NCBI GenBank assembly: GCA_037501455.1
Contig: CM074864.1
Location: 57,107,001-57,171,000, forward strand
Length of the DNA: 64,000 bases
Source of the DNA: Lantana camara
Taxonomy: Eukaryota; Streptophyta; Magnoliopsida; Lamiales; Verbenaceae
Direction: 5' to 3'
Below are positions 1 through 12,613 of this stretch, piece by piece. The notes under the pieces were generated by a model. It did not search any database. It was not told the origin of the DNA and worked only from the letters and a program-made list of their open reading frames with translations. Both the position numbers and the translations under genes were made by a program. Within the stretch, counting starts at the first letter, position 1; each line of letters opens with the position of its first letter.

Positions 1-197
1 AAGGCCAGGTTATAAATACAGACACATAGGTTCATGCAAGAAAATCAAGAATAAAAAACCAAATATGAACTCGATGTTATTGGCATCAATGATTCCATGG
101 TATATGGAAAACCAAATGAACGACACAAAATCTGTGAAACAAACAGCTAGTCCAAGTCAGAATTAACAAAATCCACATGAGCAGAGGGGCAACCAAC

Positions 198-1049
198 CTG
201 AGCTAGACCCTTAAGCAATGATCTCAATGCGGTGTTAATATTGAGCACTCGGATTGCACCCAGCTTAAGCCCATAACATATATATGTCTTATTGACAGCA
301 ATTTGCCTTCCCACGACAAGGCCGGGGTCAGAACCATATTTCGTAATTGGTGTAACCTCAAGCTGAGGCTGCACCTCCCCGGGCAACCTAACATCTATGT
401 CATAAACCAAACGATCTCCAAACAAATGCCGCCCCTTCGGAAGCTTACTGCTCGGCATCCGCATTACAGGGCTCTGATGAGAAGCCACTAAACCTGGCGC
501 ACTTAAGTTGTTCACATTCTGAGGCACCGATAAATCCGATCCCCCAGACGAAGTTGGATGTATTTGAGGCATTGCCGGCTGCTGCGTAGTGTCATGAATG
601 GACGAAGGCGGCGCACTCAACAAAGCCATCAGACGAGCCCCGTGGTTATTAGGGTTCTGTTGGGAAGAAGTAGGCGTTTGCGCTTGGGGCTGGAGCGGGG
701 GCGTAGGATAAGAAAGCGACCTCTGCGGGTGCACGTTAGCGAAATCCTGAGGAGGCGGCGGTGAGGGACCGGAATAGGCGGGGTATACCGGATGGTAGTG
801 AAACGGCGACGTCTGAGGCGGATATCCGGTCGGCGGAGGATAAGAGGCCGAAGGCGGTGGGAAAGGAGATGAGGAAACCAAATTAGGGCTACTGCCAGTG
901 CTGCTAACATTATTGATGAAGTTTTGGGGATTAGGGTTCGCAGTGGACATGGAGGTGGGCGATGGTGGTGGCGGTGTTGATGACTTGAACAATTTCTGCA
1001 TATCGAAAGGAGCTCCGCCTGGTGGATTGGGATTGCCAGGGGAAGCCAT
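198..1049 (-). CDS. VCS: VARICOSE / EDC4-like mRNA-decapping scaffold, first exon only
   Basis: The exon encodes the N-terminal 284 residues of a plant VARICOSE (enhancer of mRNA-decapping 4) protein, the cytoplasmic P-body scaffold that joins DCP1 and DCP2 in mRNA decapping. The start [20 protein letters not shown] is typical of plant VCS. A Pro/Ser/Gln-rich disordered stretch (about residues 20-200) follows, then the conserved entry to the WD40 domain ([20 protein letters not shown], then LEVTPITKY and [16 protein letters not shown]). The exon ends after [11 protein letters not shown] at a clean CAG|GTTGG donor (GT at 197-196). Bases 1-197 are intron and the rest of the gene lies off the left edge. 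The ATG is chosen because it begins the conserved N-terminus. I see no damage. Symbol by family recognition, not by search. Confidence 0.93.
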
Positions 1050-3026
1050 GGCAGTAAAGATGGCAGATTAACCCGTTGATGCAGAGATCTGGGGGATTTC
1101 AGTTGATTTTGAGAGCTATGAGTGTGCTTCAAGCCTTGAACACAGTATGTATGTATAGATATAATTGGTATACGTATAGGTTGATCAAGATTCAAGGATT
1201 ATATATCGTGGGTGAGTGGGGGGTAGATCGGGCCTCGGGGGGTGGGGATTGGGGGTGAGAGCCGGGTGAGGAGGTATGGCAGTGAAGAAAGACTCTTCAC
1301 TATTGGGGAAAACTATGAAAAAGGAGATTATTTTTATGTTTTTTTTTTTTTGTTTCCCTCTGCAATCTGCATCATGGTGATTTTGATTTGTTTAGTAACT
1401 TTTGTCTTTGACATTATTAATTTTTGAAAAATATTGGTAGGATTTTCTTTTAAGAATTAATGAATGATTAGAATAATACATATGGGATTCTTTTGTAATG
1501 AAACTTTTTTTCCCCTTAAATTGTATTTATTTTGTATTTTTCTTTTTTATCCTACATCTAGGCAACCACCTACGCCGGAGTTACAAATTAAACGGGACGG
1601 AAATTAAATAATTAAACCATCCCTAAATTTTAGAGGAGGAAGGTTCTAAATAACCACTCGATCTGAAATCGAGTGTCCCATTCTAACAAGCTTGTTCGCA
1701 CTCATGTTGCGTGTATGCGACATGTGTTTAATCATTGTTTCTCAAGGTATTTGTAAAAGTTCTCGACAATCGAACACTAAATTCCACAATGGATGGTACT
1801 CTACTTCATCTTTTTTGAGTTATTATGAACATTGATGGTGACATGGCCGAATTTCATAACATTGTGTGTCACCGTGTGTTTTCTGAGTCACCACACACGT
1901 GGCAGACTTTACCATATTTATGGCACATCACCATCTCATTGATATGCGACACATCATCATCTCTATCGGTTGACCAACTCAATTATCTTACATTGCCCAG
2001 TAGACAAACTATCTACCTCCCTGACCGATGAGCATCGGTCGACCAATGCACTCCTGGAGCCTCAATGGAAGAGCCCCTTGACCACTTTTAGCTAGGTTGA
2101 GTGTTGAGACTCATCTTGCAAACAATCTTCAGGGGTCAAAACTTCGGTGGGGACCAAAAACCCTTAAAGGAGAGGCTCTGACACCGCTTACTTGACAGCC
2201 CTTCTTGTCTTCTAACCACCATAAGAATACATTTTGATGCACCCTTTGTGCGTGGATAGGTGTCATGCATAGAGTCCAATCCTATAAATATCTCCAATAT
2301 TTATAGTATTTGGTAAGTAATTAATGCTCACTCGACTATGATCTATACTTTTCTCTCTTATTGAGTACGTAGTTTACTTGAGCGTTGGAGTGCCAAAATC
2401 TGTCAAACCCTCATCTCAGTTTGATACTTAGCTCACGTGTATTCTTGATTGAGCAGCTTACAATAAGGAGTTTCCACATCATATAAATTTTTGAGTGATT
2501 CAACAAGGATCTTGAGCCACGTTAGTCTACCGGGTTCAAACACACCAAATAGCAAAAATTGAATTTAACCCACTTTATTACGGTTATGTATATGAAATGT
2601 TGTCAACTTTTTTGACTTCGAGTTCTAACTCGAACCAAATAATTCGGAGTAGAACAATAGAGCTCAACGATGATGAGTTGAGTAATTTAGAGTTTGAATT
2701 CGGTTCACCCAGACCAACATAAGGGTTCGTATACTTTGAGCGTAGACGATATGCTCAATCACTGAATTTCTTAAAATATAATATCATTGACTTTCATATT
2801 TTATTACAATAAATTCGATTTAAAATCAGTTTATTTTATCGAATGACAATCCAATTAACTTGAAATGTGAATAGTGAATTTTGTATTATATTATTTAAAG
2901 AACATCGTTTGTCTCACTTGTTGGAATTCTTGATACATAAACTATTTTTTTGTTCCTATTTACTTAATTAACAATATCAAGCTCACTTTAACATCTACAT
3001 TATGCACCTGAATGGGCAAAACTGAG
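1050..3026. other. Intergenic DNA upstream of VCS, with a possible LTR relic
   Basis: The first few hundred bases should hold the VCS promoter and 5' UTR on the minus strand; I see no clear TATA box. No coding signal follows. Around 2281-2440 there is a plus-strand TATAAATA (near 2283), then a stretch including CTTGAGCGTTGGAGTG, which resembles the U5 phrase ACTTGAGCGTCGGAGTG of the Tat-type LTR at 44887-45465 (read on its minus strand). This may be a very old LTR fragment, but I could not define ends or a TSD. Confidence 0.4.
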
Positions 3027-3163
3027 ACTACAAAGTCTTTTTTTTTTTTTTTTGGTTCTTTTAACACACACACACCCCAAGTAGTCAAAGGGATTCGACC
3101 CCGGGACATTGCCTTCGAGAAAGAATCCTCAGACCACAAAAGAGAAATAACAACTACAAAGTC
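3027..3163 (-). mobile_element. Short SINE-like insertion with 11-bp TSD
   Basis: The direct repeat ACTACAAAGTC at 3027-3037 and 3153-3163 flanks about 115 bp. On the minus strand the insert contains GGGGTCGAATCCC, close to the RNA polymerase III B box GGTTCGANTCC, and ends in a TG run and then a poly(A) tail (poly(T) on plus). A tRNA-like internal promoter, A-tail and long TSD are the marks of a plant SINE. No A box is obvious, so it is probably 5'-truncated. Confidence 0.65.
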
Positions 3164-5605
3164 ATTTAACACCTAGTCCAATAGTATTTTCTCACTTCAT
3201 TCAGGGTCTACCAACCAAAATAAGGCCTTCTACATTGTGAGAGAACCATTAATTAAGTAGGTGTTAAATTGCTAACACCCATTTTTCTGACAAAATAGAC
3301 TATTTTTTATTGGGATCACTTAACGTATTTTTTGCAAGTTCAAAATCCAACATAACTTGAGATCAGTGTATAAGTATAACTGAGCTCGAAATTTCCCCCC
3401 CTCGCAATACAGTATAACCTCGATAAATTAATATTGTTGGGACCGTCAAATTTTATTAATTTAGCGAGGTATTAATTAATCGTATAAATTAATAATTATT
3501 AATTTATAAACTATATACTTTTTGGGTCCATATTATGAATGTACCTAGGTGTATGTGAAAACTAATTTGTACATTGACTATTAATTATGCATACTTAACC
3601 AAATTCATGTATTTTTGCTGATACATTTTCAATATTCTATGTATATCTTAATAAAATATATAAATCTACTTAGTTATTAATGTAGTTACATGTACATACA
3701 TTCATTAAAATGTATATATCCACTCAATTATTAATGTAGTTACACGTACATACATTAACTAAGTTACTATATAAATAGATGTATTATGCAAGTCTTCAAA
3801 TCACAAAACAAAAAAAATGGCTTCTCATCTCAAAGGTGTTAAAAAATCAATCATGACTGATTGTATGCGTAGAGAACTGTGTGAGTATAATCACCTGATA
3901 TTCTTAATGCAATAAGAAGGGTTAGAGATGAGATTCAAGGTGATATTGATTTCAAGAAGAAACAAACAACATTAGATTCATATTTTCAGAAACCTGTTTT
4001 AGTTTACTTATGTATTATGTATGAAATATTTTGATACAGATGAATTATTAATTTATATATCAAATGAGACCTATATGAATTTTTTTTTGTAACGCCCGAG
4101 CGCAAGATGTCACATCCCCCGCACCATGACCCGACCCGTATATGAAATGGATTTCCATACACGTGTCAAATCATAGCGAACGGGGACATACACACTCGCT
4201 AAGCCAGGCGGGACTAGCCTATAACTTAAAACCCAACAACAACAACAAAGTAACAAAATAGCGGAAGCGATAATTCATATTCCATATATTGAGCTATACG
4301 CTCTAGATACCAACAGGTAATGTTCAAGTACGATCAGTAAATCTAATACAACACATGTACGCTCCATATTCATATACAATATCCAAAAGATCATATTCAT
4401 AAATATATGCGTGTATAGGAAAGAAAGGCTAGACACCATGCAAGACTCTCTCTCAGACTTATATCCCGCCTAGCATCCCTTCCTGCAAAAAGAACTGAAA
4501 CAACTTCGGGTTCAGTCTTAGACAGACTGGTGTGTATAAAATAGGCATAATATCATAATATGGCGGAATTTAAACACATACATGCAAGCTATAACCCTTA
4601 TTCGAGGTTTTAGAATAATTTTCCCAAGCGGGAAGTGGAAATACAACGAATAGGATTATAACAACCCATTTCATTCATTAGGTCCATTATGGCCCGGCGA
4701 GGGGGCGTGCATTATCTCCAACCATCACCTCGTGTAATTCATTAGTCATTCATTCATTCGTTCGTTCATACATTACATTCTTTCGTGCACAAACATTCGA
4801 TCATTCATTCGATCATTCATATACTCCTTCTTCCTCCGGTTAGGGGACAGGTTTGCAAGGCCCGAACCCTCATTCATTGGTGCTAGAGGGGTACATGAAT
4901 CCCCAAAAGCTCGGCTCCCCTTTTTTCACTAATCTCCTAGTGAAGTCTAGGTTACCGTAATTGATGGAACTAGTATAGGTGGATCCCCATCAGCCCAAGC
5001 TTCCCCGGTTCACCAAATACACTAAGTCCCGGGCCCCCATTCATTGTGAACATTCAATTCTCGCCAAAACTTTTGGTAGGATTTGTAAAATAAGGCTTAG
5101 CTTTGCAAACATTAATTCGTTGTAAAATTCGATATAGATATATACATATTTTTGGCCAAAAGCTTGCACATTAGGTATATTGGGTCATATCTTTTAGCTA
5201 ATAGAAGAAAAACCCACCTGATAGACAAAAGAACCTGACAAATACCTCACTGCTCGACCTTGTCTCCCACTGGATCAATATCTGTGTGACAAAGGTAGTG
5301 TGAGACTCGAATATGACCACATTTGACGCTCGACGATGCAATGAAATGTGATGAAATGCATAAAAGCCATAAAATGCAATTAGGCACATAATTCATTAAA
5401 TTTCATTCAATATACGATAAAATCGTATTCATTCCCGTTCATGACTTTCGTAACTTTCATTCTTGCATTCATGAAATTCTTGAGGTCATATCTCAATCAT
5501 AAAACATAGCCCTAATAGATTCACGTTACATATAATTCACGGATACGAACAATAAACGTGATACAAGCAAGAAAATAGGTTCCCCAAAGCTGCCAATTCA
5601 AATAG

Positions 5606-5814
5606 CACGACCGTGTTACATTTTCAAAGGATTTGGACACGGCCGTGTCCGAGGTAAAAAAATTAAAATTCCCAAGTCGAGGGCTTGACACGGCCGTGTT
5701 GAGTTTTCAAAGCATTTGGACACGGCCGTGTCCGATTTTCTGAAAATATTTTTCGCAAGTCGAACTGCCAACACGGCTGTGTCCATTTTTAGTTCAAAGC
5801 TGACAGGGTCGTGT
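5606..5814. repeat. Six-dyad array, GGACACG type
   Basis: Six short inverted repeats have centres near 5610, 5642, 5693, 5725, 5776 and 5808; the best copies read GGACACGGCCGTGTCC. Spacings are 32, 51, 32, 51 and 32 bp, i.e. three pairs of 32 bp. It sits in the same part of the LTR as the GGGAACG arrays, next to a shared A-rich GAGCAGAAC / GGGCAGAAC stretch. Confidence 0.85.
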
Positions 5815-6248
5815 CAGCTCGTCGTTTTGAAAGAAAAAACAGAGCAGAACCTAGGCATGTTTTTGGCGAGGGAAAAGCTTTGCAAAACAGGGCATCCATG
5901 AGGAAGCTCTTATATTGCACCTAGGCATGATTTCAATCCATATAATTCATACAATTCATGCAACCCAAGCTAAAACACAAGAATTCATGTTCAGAATTGG
6001 CAAAAGATCATCCAAATTCCAAGCTTTCAACCATGGAAGCTTCAAGCTTCTTCAATAGCAATTCATGCAATCATCACCCAATCTTACATTTAAGCATATA
6101 GAAATGCTAAGGAGCTTACAAGTATCATCTTTAATGCATCAATTCTTCAATTAAATCATGGAAATCCAATGATCAAACTCAAACCCCAAACAAGCTATTC
6201 ATGCCCTAATTCAAACAACATGAATTCTTCACTCATGCCAAGCTTTCC

Positions 6249-8630
6249 TGTAACGCCCCAAATTCTCAATTATGCGATATGTGATTTAATGTGAAATAAT
6301 TGTCAATTATGACTTAATTGTTTAATTGCATAATTGTCCTTAAGTGGTCATTTTATTAATTTGAGGACCTAATTGCATGAAATAGTTTTGGACTGAATTG
6401 ATCATTTTCCATGAGAGTGAACTTAATTGCATGACTTTTGAAGTGGAGGGATCTAATTGCAATTTGTGCCTAGTTTTATAATATCTAGCATATATCTTTG
6501 ATTGCATCAAACACACCCACACTTGATCCCTCCCTTCTCTCCCTCATCTCGTTCAAACCCGAGCAAGAAGAAAGAAGAGGATTCATCATTTGAAGCTTGG
6601 ATTCAAGGGTTAATTGCATGAATTGAAGCATCATCATCATCACAACATCGTCTCTTTTCCTTCTTTTCATTCATTCAAGGTATGAGCTTTAGTTGGGGAA
6701 ATACATGAATATATATGAGAGCTAGGGTTATGTGTTGAGCTTGGTAATTTATGTTCTAGTTGTTGGAGGCATGATTACATGGTTCTAGCTATGATTTGAT
6801 GCATATATTGTGGAGTTTATATGCTTGGAGCATGAGTTCATATGTGGGTTCCAAAGTGTAAATTCTTGGTGATTAATGAGAAATATGAATGTTTATGTTA
6901 GATTTTATTGTATAATAAGCATGTATACATGTTACTTCATGTTTTAGATGTATTTTGGTACTTGGAATTGGTGTTTTGTTGTTGTTGTTGTCTTGGCCGA
7001 AACTCCCCTGTAACTGCTCTGTTTCTGTAATGTGCAGAAACTGGGAACGGTCGTTCCCGCCTTAGTGCATTTTGGGAACGGGCGTTCCCAGGCTTCTGTG
7101 TGTGGTTAGGCCAGCGAGACTGGGAACGGCCGTTCCCACTTTGGCCTATTTGCCGGAAGGGCCGTTCCCAGCCAAAGCGTGTTTTAATTTTAATAAAACG
7201 CTGGCGCGTTTTGAAGGGCCACGGGAACGGCCCTTCCCATTTTCAAAGGGAAGCCGGAACGGCCGTTCCCTCATGCCTGACAGAACAAAATATTCTGCAT
7301 AAAATTGCATTTTTAACACCTCGTTCCAACGGCTTCTTTGACCCCGATTTGATATTATATGATCTAAAATGAAGTGAAACAAGATGTTTTCATGTCACAT
7401 TGCATTTTGCTCGTCGTCTCGTTGCATTTCGCCGTTCGTCATATTTGGTGCATTTTGAGTCGTGTCTTATGTACACTTGTCTTTGTTGCACAGACCGGCA
7501 CGCCAGTGACGTGGAGTGGGCTTCTTAGGCCGTGCCTTTCTCTTTATTTTGTCGGTACAGGTGAGATTTAATTGCTAGATATCTAGAACCATTACAACCC
7601 TATGTGATGTTTTAGGCCAAAAGGTATATATATATCTATAGTTTCCAAACTCTATTGAATTGCAACTGATTTACCGAATTGTATCGTATTGATTGATCGT
7701 GTTTTGGGCGAGTATATTGTATCGTGCACTGTGGGCCCGAGAGTTAGTGTTTGAGCCAACCGGGAAAGCATGGGCTGACGGGTAAATCTTACACTCCTCT
7801 CAACCGTGGGGATGAACCCTGAATCCACCAGGAGGTTTGGTGGAGGAAGGAGTCCCGTGCGTGGGAGTTATGTTCCCGACGTACACCGTGTTTACCCTGG
7901 ATGGATCGGGCCTTGCAAACCCACCATCATTGGAGGAAGAAGGAGTAATTGAAACTGCTACGTGTGCACTGTAATTGATTGCGTGATCACTTAATTAATT
8001 AACGAAAAGTATCGTGATTGTACACTGTCGGAGTAAGGTTGAAGAATTGCCCTCACTCGCCGGGCCACTGATTGATTGATTGAAAATGATTGATTGTTAA
8101 ATCTGATAATTGTAATCTCGGGCGAGCTTTATGTTGTTATTGAACTTAGATTGTTTTCGGTTATAAAACCTTACCCGAGGTTATGATTTGCATGTTATCT
8201 GCGCTTATATCTATTATGCCCCTCGCTCAGTCTTGTGGAGACTGACACCTCACCTTTCAGTTTTGCAGGTTGTGTGCTAGGCGGGATTGGTGTCGAGTCA
8301 AGTCTTTCTTTTCGGGTCTAGCACGTGTCCATTCTACTTTGATGCATATGTATTGTTATCTACGGTTTTATATTATGTTGTGTATTTGAAAGATGATAAT
8401 GTATTGATAGGAGATTAGAAATGGTTTGCTTGTTAAAGACTTGATATTAATGCACTTCAGTTTATTTTCTGTTGTGATAATTGGTTTGGGGTTAGTCCCG
8501 CCTAGCTAGTTAGCATTTATTTTCTTGTCACCCGTTCGCTATGGCTTAGTTCATGTATGGATTATCCATTTCATATGTGGACTGGGCTCTAGTGCGGGGG
8601 ATGTGACACCTTTGCGCTTCGGGTGTTACA
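6249..8630 (+). mobile_element. Solo LTR (inner), plus orientation, 2,382 bp
   Basis: Starts TGTAACGCCCC and ends GGGTGTTACA, with TSD TTTCC at 6244-6248 and 8631-8635. It carries, in opposite orientation to the outer LTR, the same ordered blocks (AGTCCCGCCTAG, CACCCGTTCGCTATGG, AGTGCGGGGGATGTGACACC at 8459-8610), and it shares the GGGAACG-type dyad array with the LTRs at 37114-43943. It is therefore closer to that element than to the LTR it landed in. Confidence 0.88.
7043..7270. repeat. Six-dyad array, GGGAACG type (inner solo LTR)
   Basis: Six dyads of the form GGGAACGGCCGTTCCC (some with one changed arm base) have centres near 7050, 7081, 7129, 7161, 7230 and 7262. Spacings 31, 48, 32, 69 and 32 bp match, in LTR sense, those of the array at 38522-38749. 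Confidence 0.9.
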
Positions 8631-9515
8631 TTTCCATAGATGAAAAGATAGAGGAGGAGATGGAGGTTGCAAATCACTAATTACATTGGAGAAAGATAGA
8701 GGATAGATTAAGCTTGAGCTCAAAGTTTGGTTGGTAGAAAATGGAAATTCTTAGAGCTTCTCTTCTCTTCTTGGGATGGCTGATGATCGATGGAAAAATG
8801 GAAGCAAGAGGAAGCAATTGCTGATATTTAGTGGTATTAGGGTAGGATTCAGGTCGATCCAGGTCCGGTTTGATTAATAAACGGCTAGAATCAAGTTATA
8901 GGAAACGAGGTTATGGAAAGGTTCGTCGTTGAAGGCTCAAATGATATCGAAAAGGTATAAGCTCAAGTTTAAAGAATAGGTATCGTCGAAATAAGTTCAA
9001 CGCCGAAAACGGATCTCGATTTCGAGGTCCGGAGCTCAAGATATCGCGAAAACCGTTCAGGGTTGCCTATTATTCAAATAGGTCCCTAAACTTTCAAAAA
9101 GTGGCGATTAAACCCAACTCAATTTCCAATTGAGTCCAAAACATTCAAATAAGTTACAATTAAACCCTCGGATCACACGAAACGCGTAATTTCATTCAAT
9201 TACCACCAAATTCACGAAATTCACATTCTCACAATTTCGTTCATATATTCATAGCTCACATTGGAATTCATATGAAATTTAAACAAACAATTCAAATTAT
9301 AAACGAATTCAATTAATAAATCAACTTATATCACATATAATTAAATGTAAATGTGCACGTAACACTTACTGGCACGTGTGAAAACACGGGGCGTTACATT
9401 TTTTTTGTATTATCTTATAAATTTAGCGAATTATTAATTTTCCACGTTAATCCCGACTCGGGACCGAAGAAAATTATTATTTTAACGAGGTTATTAATTT
9501 ATCGAGGCTATACTG

Positions 9516-11590
9516 TAGTTTTCAAAGTAAACAAGTCCAGTCCAGCTGAACAAGTTATTGTTCCAACTTTTGTTTAATTTCTTTACCATAGTTTTAAATT
9601 TTATTTGAATTTAATTGGATTATAAATTTTAGTCATGAATGTTTTTTATTGGAAAGAAAAATATTCTAAATGGGCCGAACCACGAATAGAAAAACTTGAA
9701 TAAATATAACATATCTCCATTTGTTTATGGACTTCCTTTGTATTATGGGGCGGGTCAACCCATTAAATTATGGGCCGAGTTTAACTTTTAGTGATAATAT
9801 GGGCTGGGTCAACCCATTAAATTATGGATCACTATTTTGTTTTATGGATGCTACATGGATGGAAATTTCAAATTCTAATCAACATTTTCGAAAAGTTTAA
9901 AACACATCTTAAATGAACATAAACATAAATAATAAATAATTTATTAAATAATAATTCTTTAATAAATAATATATGTGATCACTTTTATTTTTAAATTAAA
10001 AGGAAATATAAAATTTTCCCTTTAATTGCGTCGGATTTTCTTCTAGGGTTATTCGATCCGAATTCAGCCAAAATTGATATTAATAAATCAATATTTTACC
10101 ATTTTTGGATTAGGATTTGTACTATTTTTATTCGACCCGAATTCAGTCCGATTTCCATGAAATCGATGTAAGCAAATCAAGTAGGGATTATTCTAAAAAA
10201 TTTCAAGCTATGTCTAATTTTTAAACAATTAATTACTCACTCTATTACACAAATACTTTCAATTACTCATTTTACTTTATCGTGTTATATTAGATATTCG
10301 TGCTGGACATCGTGTCAAACACTTTTCACGTGAAAATTTTCAAAAAATCCGTACCACCGTATTTATATCGTGTTATATCTATATGGTTGTATTTGTATCC
10401 ATACCTCCTATATTTTTACTCCCTATGAAATTATTTAATTCAATAAAATCCAAAGGCATGAAGTACTTATAAAATTTTTTAAACTTAACTATGATTCAAT
10501 TTGCATATTAAGTTTAACCAACCGAATTGGGACACAATTAAGGATAAACCCTAAAAAAGCAAAGGGGTCCATAAATTTTTGCTTTCACTTGCATAAAAAG
10601 TAAGAAAACAGAAGAAAAAGAAAAGAGTAACTTTCTTTTACTAAACCAATGAGGGACTCCAGCACCAAAGGGCCCAGATATTTTTATTTCCCACAATTAT
10701 AAAGTAGTTGAAAAGGATAAAATACTTTATAAATTTCATCTGATTCTGCATAAAAGATGTGCACTAAATTAAAAGAACCCTTATAGTAAAAGTGAATATC
10801 CTTTATTCTGTTAACGGAGTCAAAATTTCTAAGGAAAGAAAATAAGCTCGAAATCGAAAATGATTGGTGCCGGAAATTAGGTCGTCAGGAAATGGTTGAA
10901 GTAACCATATGAAAATTTTAATAGAGTTCTAATGAAGATAACATTTATAATGTTCAATTAGGTAAAGAGAGAGTCATCAAATCAATGGGCTGAGTTGGAC
11001 CCTTAGATTTTCTTCGTATTTCGAGATATATGCGTATATTGCGGAACCATGTATATAAGTTGATTGAGCGGTAAATAAACGTGAATAACTATCATAAAAG
11101 AGGACCCCGAGTGCAGCCCCCTCGAGGGTAATGGCTTGAACGAGCTCAAAAGTTGAGCGAGTACTTTAACCTATTTTTGACACTATCAAAAATTAATATT
11201 TATCAGCTCATAAAAGGTGAGGTTATAAACTTTTCCCTTCATTTCATACATGAAATTACAAAATTAAAAAAAAATTGATATTTGTGTTTGATAAATAAAA
11301 CATATTATCATAAAAAATTTGAATTATCTTGCAAGCTTAGACGAATTCAAAGATTATATAAACAAATAAATATATGCATTTAAACCAATTAATTGAATCT
11401 TGAATTTTCATTAAAGTTGAAATTCAAATTATGCAAGAAATATGTTGTCATGCACCCACCTAATTCAACGTGATCGTCCCACCTAATTAAAACATGGAGA
11501 AGGTAAAACTGAAACAAGCCACCTGCCTAGAGCACTTCTATTAATGCGCAAATAATTTCTTTATATTTAATAATCAATGATAATTAATAT
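9516..11590. other. AT-rich intergenic DNA
   Basis: No gene or bounded element seen. There is a short direct duplication of GGGTCAACCCATTAAATTAT about 53 bp apart (9752-9771 and 9805-9824). Confidence 0.6.
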
Positions 11591-12613
11591 AGGGTAAATA
11601 TCATTTTTTATCCTGTAGTGTAGGTCTATTTTCGACTTTGATCTATAGTTTAGTGATTCAGTCAATTATGGTCCATAATTTGTAACTTTTCGTCAAAATT
11701 GGTCCACCAAACTCTTTTCCATTAGGTTATGGAGGAATTTCGTTAGTCAACTATTTTTTTATTATAATTTAACTCATATATCAATTTATATCGACAAAAT
11801 CATCCAAAATCTTCATTCTTTTCGTCAATTACCATTCAAGCCTATATTAATAAACTGAGATTTCACTAATTCAGGCTATATATTAATTTAAAATTTATAA
11901 AAAGTTCCTAATAATCTTTAAATTTATAATTTAAATAGTTCTTAATAAATAAAATTTTGAAATAGAATTAAATTTATATTAAATATTGACATAGTAAAAT
12001 CAAAACATTAAAATTTAATAATCAAGTACTACATTAATATTTCAGAAAAATACATATGCAATAACATATTTATAAGTAGCCTTTAATAGCAAAAATCTAA
12101 TATAATCAAAAAGAAAATTATGATATTCTAATAACTATTTAATATTAAAGTTTTTTTATTGATAATATTAAAGTTAATATTAATAAAAATTTGGTCCATT
12201 TGTTAATATGCAGTTACTTTTTTTATTTTTATTGACGCAATATACGTTGAGCTATTGATATGTTAATAATATACACAAAAATTCCACCTCAAACCCTCCT
12301 CATCACAAACCTTCTAAATTGTTTTGATGGTTGTGTGTATTGAGGTGACAATTTTATAGTATTGACGGTTTTTTAATATCAATATTACCTTCCACAATAG
12401 AAACTATAGACAAAAAAAATTATAGAAAATGAAGAAGAATGGTGGTGGCTGCAGAAAACAACGGTGGTATCGATTGAATGGTGAAAAAATATTTGGTGGA
12501 CCAATTTTGAGAAAAAAATTACAAATAATGGATTATAATTGAACGAGTCACTAAACCATTGACCAAAATAAAAAATGGAACTATGCAACAGGACCAAAAG
12601 TGATATTTACCCT
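11591..12613. mobile_element. Non-autonomous DNA element with long TIRs (MULE-like?)
   Basis: The first ~125 bp (AGGGTAAATATCA onward) recur in inverted form at the other end, finishing TGATATTTACCCT at 12613, with matching inner blocks such as AATTGGTCCACCAAA and ATGGTTTAGTGA. The ~770 bp between the TIRs has no transposase reading frame. Long TIRs suggest a Mutator-like derivative, but I could not find a clean 9-bp TSD in the AT-rich flanks, so the superfamily is uncertain. Confidence 0.65.

Larger units (their letters stand above)
4088..9398 (-). mobile_element. Solo LTR (outer), large Ty3/gypsy-type, itself interrupted
   Basis: The left edge is TGTAACGCCCG after TTTTT (4083-4087); the right edge is CGGGGCGTTACA before TTTTT (9399-9403). 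Without the inner insertion it is about 2.9 kb. It shares ordered blocks with the LTRs of the element at 37114-43943, for example CATAGCGAACGGGGACA and AGGCGGGACTAGCC near one end, so it is a diverged member of that broad LTR family, in minus orientation. No internal domain remains, so it arose by LTR-LTR recombination. The TSD lies in a T run, so its exact phase is uncertain. Confidence 0.85.
3410..9515. mobile_element. Emigrant/Lemi1-like (pogo, Tc1/mariner) element, split by solo LTRs
   Basis: The left end starts CAGTATAACCTCGATAAATT after TA (3408-3409); the right end is its inverted copy with one change, ending at 9515 before TA (9516-9517). TIR sequence and TA target match the Emigrant/Lemi1 group of plant pogo-like elements. 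Removing the inserted LTRs and one TSD leaves about 790 bp. Near 3910-3990 there is a short stretch that reads like a transposase C-terminal remnant (TTLDSYFQKP), so this looks like an internal-deletion derivative rather than a pure MITE. It cannot move by itself. Confidence 0.8.

Noticed and set aside
7043..7270. Regularly spaced palindromes as a CRISPR-like array
   Set aside because: Plant nuclear DNA, repeats of only 16 bp, unequal spacing, and the array lies inside an LTR.
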